A stretch of DNA of 19,704 nt from VAZQ01 sp035693615. GTDB taxonomy: Bacteria > Pseudomonadota > Alphaproteobacteria > Rhizobiales > Xanthobacteraceae. The stretch covers positions 1-19,704 of the forward strand of contig DASSGH010000067.1 in the NCBI GenBank assembly GCA_035693615.1, read 5' to 3'. Shown here in pieces: positions 14,935 through 19,704 of this stretch. The translations under genes were made by a program, and so were the position numbers. Under the pieces are notes generated by a model. It worked only from the letters and a program-made list of their open reading frames with translations. It had not been told where the DNA came from and searched no databases. Every line of letters begins with the position of its first letter. Position 1 is the first letter of the stretch.

Positions 14935-15921
14935 CTATGCCGCCTTGTCGAAATATTTGCGCAGGTTTGCGCGCACGCGCTCCAGCGGCACGACGGAAAG
15001 GTCGGGCAGCGCAAATTCCCGCCCCGTGACCTTCTCGAAGACGTCGATATACGTCGCAGCGGCCCGTAAAATGACGTCCTGCGGGATGTCCGGGATGGGC
15101 TCATTGTAGGGGTCGCACCGCGCGGCCACCCAGCGCCGGATGAAATCCTTGTCCAGCGTATCGGGCGGCGCACCGGCGGCAAAACGCGCAGGATAGCTCG
15201 CCGCGAGCCAGTAGCGGCTGCTGTCGGGCGTGTGCACCTCGTCGGCGAGAACGATCGTGCCCTTGGCGTCGAAACCGAATTCGTATTTGGTGTCGACCAG
15301 AATGAGTCCTTGCCGCGCCGCGGTCTCGCGGCCGCAGGCGAACAGCGCGAGCGCCTTGTCTGAAACCTCGCGCCACTGCTTCTCGGTCAGGAGCTTGCGC
15401 GCGATGATCTCCTCGGCGCTCAGCGGCGCATCGTGTGCGCCCTGTTCCGCCTTGGTCGTCGGGGTAATGATCGTGTGCGGCAGTTTTTGATTGTCGCGCA
15501 GCACGTCCTCGAAACGGTGACCATACATCTCCCGCGCGCCCTTCTTGTACATCTGCAGAATCGACGTGGAGGTGCTGCCCGCAAGATAGTCGCGCACCAC
15601 GATCTCCACCGGCATCATGCTGAGCCGCTTGCTCAGCAGCACGTTGGGATCGGGATATTCGATGACGTGATTGGGACAGATGCTTTGCGTGGCTTCGAAC
15701 CAGAAGCGCGCGGTTTGCGTCAGCACCTGCCCTTTCAGCGGAATCACGGCGATGTTGCGGTCGAACGCGCTCACCCGGTCGGTGGCGATGAGAATGCGTG
15801 CACCGTTGCGAAGGTCGTAGTTCTCCCGCACCTTGCCGCGGTAATAGCCGGGAAGCTCGGGGATGACGGCGTCGGACAGTGTGTGATGCGCGTAGGGGGC
15901 GAGTGTGGACGGGCTGATCAT
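14935..15921 (-). CDS. purC: Phosphoribosylaminoimidazole-succinocarboxamide (SAICAR) synthase
   Basis: PurC condenses CAIR with aspartate, using ATP, in de novo purine synthesis. The 328-residue product is of the longer, yeast ADE1-like type: GKVRENYDL (29-37, nucleotide loop), ATDRVSAFDRN (46-56), MPVEIVVRDYLAGSTSTS (substrate loop), TPTTKAEQGAHD, LVDTKYEFGFD and LADEVHTPDSSRYW are all present. ATG 15921 is preferred to the GTG two codons earlier (15927); neither has a strong ribosome site. It is a housekeeping gene, monocistronic here, divergent from the thioesterase gene across about 178 bases. Bacteria often carry a second, short PurC, and none is visible in this window. Confidence 0.96.
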   Translation of the reverse strand: MISPSTLAPYAHHTLSDAVIPELPGYYRGKVRENYDLRNGARILIATDRVSAFDRNIAVIPLKGQVLTQTARFWFEATQSICPNHVIEYPDPNVLLSKRLSMMPVEIVVRDYLAGSTSTSILQMYKKGAREMYGHRFEDVLRDNQKLPHTIITPTTKAEQGAHDAPLSAEEIIARKLLTEKQWREVSDKALALFACGRETAARQGLILVDTKYEFGFDAKGTIVLADEVHTPDSSRYWLAASYPARFAAGAPPDTLDKDFIRRWVAARCDPYNEPIPDIPQDVILRAAATYIDVFEKVTGREFALPDLSVVPLERVRANLRKYFDKAA

Positions 15922-16099
15922 GGGCACATTGAGCGGCTGGACGCGGTGAATGAGAGGCGAATGTAATATTTCATCGCGCGCACCTCAATGCTGCTGCCCC
16001 GATTATCCTCAGGAGTTGCGGCGCAGAGCCTCTTCCCGCGCCTTGCGCGAGCGCCCACAACCGATTTCAATCTGCAGAGCCCTTCGAGGGAGCAAATTG

Positions 16100-16513
16100 A
16101 TGAAACCAAGCCTTCGCCCGGGCGTGTCCCGCGTCACCCGCATCACGGTGGGCGCCGAGCGTACGATCGGCTTCATGGGTGAGGAGGCGCGCACCTATGC
16201 CACGCCCGCGATGGTCCGCGACATCGAGTATACCTGCCGCGATCTCATCATCGAGCACGCCGATCCGGGCGAGGATTCGGTCGGGATGGAGGTTGCGGTC
16301 AAGCATCTCGCGCCGACGCTCATGGGGATGACCGTCGAGATCACCGTGCGCGTGGCCACAGTGGAGGGTCGCAAGGTCTCGTTCGACGTGGCGGTCAAGG
16401 ACGAACTCGACGAGGTCGGCGCGGGTACCCACACGCGCTTCGTCGTCGACAAGGCCAAGACCTTCGAGCGCCTCAAAGCCAAGGCGGCACGGCTCGCCGC
16501 GCGGTCGGTCTGA
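16100..16513 (+). CDS. FlK-type hotdog-fold acyl-CoA thioesterase
   Basis: The 137-residue single-hotdog protein has T35, E43 and H69, with spacing of 8 and 26 residues. This is the same spacing as the Thr42/Glu50/His76 triad of fluoroacetyl-CoA thioesterase FlK, and G62 matches FlK Gly69. The Phe that gives FlK its fluorine selectivity is not present at the matching place (an acidic residue, about E29), so fluoroacetyl-CoA is unlikely to be the substrate. It probably hydrolyses an acyl- or aryl-CoA in the cytoplasm. GAGGGAG lies 7 bases before ATG 16100; the frame is open back to 15950 but lacks conserved sequence. It is 36 bases upstream of the PaaK-type ligase, so one operon may activate and release the same acid. 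Confidence 0.87.
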   Translation: MKPSLRPGVSRVTRITVGAERTIGFMGEEARTYATPAMVRDIEYTCRDLIIEHADPGEDSVGMEVAVKHLAPTLMGMTVEITVRVATVEGRKVSFDVAVKDELDEVGAGTHTRFVVDKAKTFERLKAKAARLAARSV

Positions 16514-16549
16514 GGTATGGCAGGGGCCGTGCGCAGCGAGGAGGCCTGC

Positions 16550-17854
16550 ATGTTCGATCGCGCGGCCGAGACCATGGCACGCAACGAGCTAGCGGCGCTG
16601 CAGCTCGCTCGGCTCAAGCAAACGATTGCGCGCGCCTACGCCAACGTACCGCCGTTTCGCCGCAAGCTCGATGCCGCCGGCGTCAAAGCGGAGGATGTCA
16701 GAACGCTCGCCGATATCGCGCGCTTTCCGTTCACCGTGAAGGCCGAGCTGCGCGACAATTTTCCGTTCGGCTTGTTCGCAGTGCCGCGCGAAAACCTACT
16801 ACGGCTGCACGCCTCATCGGGGACCACCGGCAAGCCGACGGTGGTGGGCTATACGCGGGCCGACCTCGATCTATGGTCGGATCTGATGGCCCGCTCGATC
16901 GCATGCATGGGAGGCAAGCCCGGCGACATCTTCCACAATGCCTACGGCTACGGGCTGTTCACCGGCGGCCTCGGATTCCACTACGGCGCCGAGCGGCTCG
17001 GGCTGACCACCGTGCCGGTGTCGGGCGGCGGCACGGAACGGCAGGTGATGCTGATCAAGGATTTCGGCGCGCATCTTCTCGGCGCGACGCCGTCCTATGC
17101 GCTCAACATCGCCGAAGTCGCGACCGCCATGGGCGTTGACCTGCGCCAACTTCCGCTGCGCTACGGCTGCTTCGGCGCCGAACCTTGGAGCGAGGCGATG
17201 CGCCGCCAGCTCGAGGAAAAGTTTGCCATCAAGGCCATGGACATCTACGGCCTCTCGGAGATCATCGGCCCCGGGGTCGCAAGCGAGTGCCATCAGGCGC
17301 AGAACGGGCTGCACATCTGGGAGGATCATTTCTTGTGCGAGGTGATCGACCCGGAGACGGGTGAGCCGCTGCCGCCGGGGGAAGCCGGAGAGCTGGTGCT
17401 CACCACGCTGACCAAGGAGGCGCTGCCGATGCTGCGCTACCGCACGCGCGACATCACGCGGCTGATCGAGGAGCCCTGCGCCTGTGGGCGCACTCATCGC
17501 CGCATGCTGCGCGTGACCGGGCGCAGCGACGACATGCTGATCATTCGCGGGGTGAACGTCTATCCGTCCCAGATCGAGGCCGTGCTAGTCGGTTTTCCCG
17601 GCCTCGCGCCGCATTATCAGCTCGTGCTGACCCGGGAGCGGTCGATGGATGCCGTCACCATCGAGGTTGAGCTCGCGCCCCCTGCCCCGCGCGATGAGCC
17701 GTTCGCTGGAAAAATGGCGGCCGACCTACGCAGCCACATCAAGGCGATGGTCGGCCTCAGCTGCGACGTCGTGCTCAAGGCGCCGGGCGAGATCCCCCGC
17801 TCGCAGGGCAAGGCGGTGCGGGTCAAGGACCTGCGACAGGTAACCCCGCAATGA
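16550..17854 (+). CDS. paaK: Phenylacetate-CoA ligase (PaaK family)
   Basis: PaaK makes phenylacetyl-CoA from phenylacetate, ATP and CoA. The 434-residue product is close to full-length E. coli PaaK in size and order: HASSGTTGKPTVVGYT (87-102, ATP loop), AYGYGLFTGGLGFHYGAERLG (131-151), YGLSEIIGPGVA (233-244), IWEDHF (256-261), TTLTKEALPMLRYRTRD (285-301), GRSDDMLIIRGVNVYPSQIE (324-343), and the C-terminal SQGKAVRV block with the adenylation lysine. A CxCGR turn (310-314) replaces part of the E. coli hinge loop. ATG 16550 has GAGGAGG 5-6 bases upstream; the frame start at 16517 does not. The stop overlaps the next ATG (ATGA). Other arylacetates are possible substrates, and the DpgC homologue 2.5 kb away is a candidate user of the product. 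Confidence 0.93.
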   Translation: MFDRAAETMARNELAALQLARLKQTIARAYANVPPFRRKLDAAGVKAEDVRTLADIARFPFTVKAELRDNFPFGLFAVPRENLLRLHASSGTTGKPTVVGYTRADLDLWSDLMARSIACMGGKPGDIFHNAYGYGLFTGGLGFHYGAERLGLTTVPVSGGGTERQVMLIKDFGAHLLGATPSYALNIAEVATAMGVDLRQLPLRYGCFGAEPWSEAMRRQLEEKFAIKAMDIYGLSEIIGPGVASECHQAQNGLHIWEDHFLCEVIDPETGEPLPPGEAGELVLTTLTKEALPMLRYRTRDITRLIEEPCACGRTHRRMLRVTGRSDDMLIIRGVNVYPSQIEAVLVGFPGLAPHYQLVLTRERSMDAVTIEVELAPPAPRDEPFAGKMAADLRSHIKAMVGLSCDVVLKAPGEIPRSQGKAVRVKDLRQVTPQ

Positions 17855-17940
17855 GCGGCATTGCACTCCTGACGACGGAGGGCGGCGCGCATGCGCGCGG
17901 CCTCGCCCACGGCCGGCGATTTGCGCGGGAAAACACTGCT
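17851..17940 (+). pseudogene. 5' remnant of a C45-type acyltransferase/peptidase gene, cut by the integrative element
   Basis: An ATG at 17851 overlaps the paaK stop as ATGA, the mark of a coupled operon gene. The first 30 codons read like the start of the peptidase C45 / acyl-CoA:6-APA acyltransferase family (a short strand, then GGAHARGLAHGRRFAREN, the usual xxxRGxxHGxxx helix). From about 17940 the sequence loses that character, AT content rises, and the frame merely runs into the integrase. The simplest reading is that a mobile element integrated within codon 30 or so and separated the rest of the gene, which should lie at the far end of the element. The exact junction cannot be fixed from one side. 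Confidence 0.55.
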
Positions 17941-17945
17941 ATCCG

Positions 17946-18059
17946 CTCGGGAAGCGGCACATGCTTGCTGTCTTGGGCTTTTCGTGCGTATGGTGCTTTC
18001 TGTTGGAAGCACGAGGCGTCACGGGGAAGCACCTGTGCGCTTCCCCACCGCTTCCCGAG
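17946..18059. repeat. Cluster of GGAAGC repeats: candidate att/arm sites or integrase operator
   Basis: Five exact GGAAGC hexamers lie in 106 bases: plus strand at 17950, 18005 and 18025, minus strand at 18039 and 18050. The outermost pair is a perfect 12-bp inverted repeat, CTCGGGAAGCGG (17946-17957) and CCGCTTCCCGAG (18048-18059). Inside are GGGGAAGC / GCTTCCCC (18023-18030 / 18039-18046) and GTGCTT / AAGCAC (17993-17998 / 18007-18012). The cluster fills the space between the broken gene and the integrase start, where recombinase arm-type sites are usually found. Confidence 0.55.
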
Positions 18060-18066
18060 AGGGCCA

Positions 18067-19269
18067 ATGAAGTTCGACTCCAAGACTGTGCGCACGTTCA
18101 CTCTGCCTGAGGGCAAGACCGACCACATCGCGTGGGATGATGCCATGCCGCGCTTCGGACTCCGAGTCCGGCTCGGCAGCAGTGGCAAGGTGCTGCGGTC
18201 TTGGGTCGTGCAGTACCGCAGGGGCGGACGCTCGCCCCGCGTTACGCTCGGCTCGGCCGAGGTGCTTGGCGTCGAGCAGGCGAGAGCGCAGGCGAGAAAG
18301 ATACTCGGCGCGGTCGCCTTGGGCCAAGACCCGCAGGCCGAGCGCACGGACCGGCGCAACAAGGATCGAGTCACGCTGCGCTCGGTCATCGACGAATACC
18401 TCGCCGACAAAAAGGGCGACGTGCGGCCGCACACTCTGCGCCAGATCACGCGCTATCTCACCGGCACCTATTTCAAGCCGTTGCACGGCATGCCCGCTGA
18501 CACTGTAGGCCGCAAAGATATCGCCGCCCGCCTGCTCGTGATCAAGCGCGAGCACGGCTCCATCGTGGCGGCGCGTGCTCGCCCGGCGCTCTCAGCGTTC
18601 TTCACGTGGGCGATGCAGATGGGGCTCGTGGAAAACAACCCGGTGATCGGCACGCCCTTGATGGATGCGGGCAAGCCGCGAGAGCGGACTTTGAACGACG
18701 ACGAGATCGGCCACATCTGGCGTGCCTGCCGCGACGACGACTATGGCCGCATCGTGCGCTTGCTGATCCTGCTCGGGGCGCGACGGCAGGAGGTCGGCGG
18801 TATGACGTGGGATGAGATCGGCGAGGATGGCACGTGGCGGCTGCCCGCCGAGCGCTGCAAGAACGGGCGGGCGCACGTGTTGCCGCTGACGCCGATGGCG
18901 CTCGCCATCATTAAGGACGTGCCGCAGATCGTCGGCCGCCCCCAGTTATTCGGCGAGCGCTCGGGCAAGGGTTTCTCGACATGGGACTTCAGCAAGCAGG
19001 CGCTCGACGGGCGCTCGGGTGTCACAGGATGGGGGCACCACGACATCCGGCGCACACTTTCCACCCGCCTGCACGATCTCGGCGTTGCGCCCCATGTCGT
19101 CGAGCAAATCCTCAACCATCAAGGCCACCGCGGCACGGTGGGCGGCACCTACAACAAGAGCCCTTATGCCAACGAGGTGCGCGCGGCGTTGGCGCTATGG
19201 GCCGACCATGTCCGCGCACTGGTAGAGAGCGGCGAACACAAGGTTGTGCCAATGCGGCAGGTCCTGTGA
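18067..19269 (+). CDS. Tyrosine site-specific recombinase (integrase)
   Basis: The 400-residue protein belongs to the P4-type integrase group, with an arm-binding N-terminal region opening KTVRTFTLPEGKTDHIAWDD and a core-binding domain at about 100-200. The catalytic domain is complete: R239 in GARRQEVGG, HDIRR (H325, R328), H351 in ILNHQG and nucleophile Y362 in GGTYNKS. It should cut and join at att sites to insert or excise the element. GAGAGG lies 5 bases before ATG 18067; the frame is open back to 17851 only because it fuses with the broken host gene. The next gene is coupled by TGATG. The arm-like repeats upstream and the disrupted gene mark this as the left end of an integrated element running beyond the window. 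Confidence 0.94.
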   Translation: MKFDSKTVRTFTLPEGKTDHIAWDDAMPRFGLRVRLGSSGKVLRSWVVQYRRGGRSPRVTLGSAEVLGVEQARAQARKILGAVALGQDPQAERTDRRNKDRVTLRSVIDEYLADKKGDVRPHTLRQITRYLTGTYFKPLHGMPADTVGRKDIAARLLVIKREHGSIVAARARPALSAFFTWAMQMGLVENNPVIGTPLMDAGKPRERTLNDDEIGHIWRACRDDDYGRIVRLLILLGARRQEVGGMTWDEIGEDGTWRLPAERCKNGRAHVLPLTPMALAIIKDVPQIVGRPQLFGERSGKGFSTWDFSKQALDGRSGVTGWGHHDIRRTLSTRLHDLGVAPHVVEQILNHQGHRGTVGGTYNKSPYANEVRAALALWADHVRALVESGEHKVVPMRQVL

Positions 19270-19704
19270 TGAAACCCAAGAACCGCCGGAAGGAGAAACT
19301 CGATACGCCGATTTATATAGGCAGCATTCCAATTGAGGGGACTAACGAAGAACAACAGGAGCTTAAGCAGCAGATCATTGAACAAGCGGCTATTGAGAAG
19401 CTGCCGCTTCTGATGAAGCGTTACGGCATCGACAAAGACGATTATTTCAGGCTCGCTCTCCTCCTCACGTTTAAGCATGAACCGGGATTTCAGGTCGTAC
19501 AGGCCAAACTCAAACTGAAGCAACAGGATGATTACGGCAATTGGGGAGCCGTGATACACGATACCAAGCCCACCAAATGGCCCCCGAAAAAACTCCTAAG
19601 ACTCCTCGATGCCGTTAAAAAAACAAGGCGCGGAGTTTCAACGGACCGCGAGGCCCTTAAGATCCTTATGCAGAAACAGGAATGGAGCCGGTCACTCAAA
19701 CAGA
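19269..19704 (+). CDS. Lysine-rich element protein of unknown function (partial)
   Basis: ATG 19269 overlaps the integrase stop as TGATG, and the frame stays open to the window edge (145 codons, 3' end missing). The product starts MKPKNRRKEKLDTPIYIGS, then has a Gln/Glu-rich helix (about 25-45), RYGIDKDDYFRLALLL (about 53-68), and Lys-rich stretches (KWPPKKLLRLLDAVKK) that look DNA-binding or basic-helical. Codon use is clearly less GC-rich at third positions than in all genes to the left, which fits foreign origin. No family is recognised. The coupling suggests a role tied to the integrase, such as a directionality factor or replication/regulatory protein, but this is a guess from position. 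Confidence 0.7.
   Translation, partial: MKPKNRRKEKLDTPIYIGSIPIEGTNEEQQELKQQIIEQAAIEKLPLLMKRYGIDKDDYFRLALLLTFKHEPGFQVVQAKLKLKQQDDYGNWGAVIHDTKPTKWPPKKLLRLLDAVKKTRRGVSTDREALKILMQKQEWSRSLKQ

Noticed and set aside
17855..18066. A tRNA 3' end as the integrase attachment site
   Set aside because: No cloverleaf, T-loop GGTTCGAATCC-like block or CCA-proximal acceptor could be found in this stretch.
1..19704. CRISPR array, rRNA, tRNA or insertion-sequence ends
   Set aside because: No regularly spaced repeats, no rRNA-like blocks, no tRNA cloverleaf and no transposase gene with terminal inverted repeats were seen.

Overview
The window is high-GC DNA with strong G/C third-position bias. Its gene content (several class III CoA-transferases, a TctC/Bug solute-binding protein, UbiD/UbiX, a PaaK-type ligase, a yeast-type PurC, REP-like hairpins) suggests a soil alphaproteobacterium of the Hyphomicrobiales (Bradyrhizobium/Xanthobacteraceae-like). 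That placement is inference from gene families only. Most of the window looks chromosomal and metabolic. The right end is a mobile element.

Layout, left to right. (1) 98-1473, plus strand: a 30-residue membrane micro-ORF, an intrinsic terminator, and almost at once a Tat-exported D-amino-acid-oxidase-like flavoprotein whose conserved blocks are in circularly permuted order. (2) 1608-4823, minus strand: msrB, a VOC protein, a class III CoA-transferase, a 66-residue zinc ribbon and ubiX. (3) 5120-6058, plus strand: a YVTN beta-propeller protein. (4) 6075-11784, minus strand: a UbiD-family decarboxylase, two CoA-transferase genes that overlap by GTGA, a three-helix membrane protein and a TctC solute-binding protein. 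A MarR regulator (11923-12504) is divergent from it. (5) 12577-13992, minus strand: a DpgC-like cofactor-free dioxygenase homologue. (6) 14162-14827, plus strand: a secreted four-cysteine protein. (7) 14935-15921, minus strand: purC. (8) 16100-17854, plus strand: a FlK-type thioesterase and a PaaK-type CoA ligase. An ATGA-coupled third gene, a C45 acyltransferase-like start, is cut after about 30 codons. (9) From about 17940 to the right edge: a tyrosine integrase (18067-19269) preceded by a cluster of GGAAGC sites and followed by a TGATG-coupled lysine-rich ORF that runs off the window.

How the genes may work together: the MarR / UbiD / paired CoA-transferase / TctC set, with UbiX in reach, has the parts list expected for uptake, CoA activation and prenyl-FMN decarboxylation of an aromatic (di)carboxylate. 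It resembles the succinyl-CoA:phthalate CoA-transferase plus phthaloyl-CoA decarboxylase logic of anaerobic phthalate degraders. One CoA-transferase partner has lost the catalytic aspartate, so a heteromer with one active subunit is likely. The PaaK ligase, FlK-type thioesterase and DpgC homologue suggest a second arylacetyl-CoA route nearby. The most unusual single gene is the permuted oxidase at the left end.
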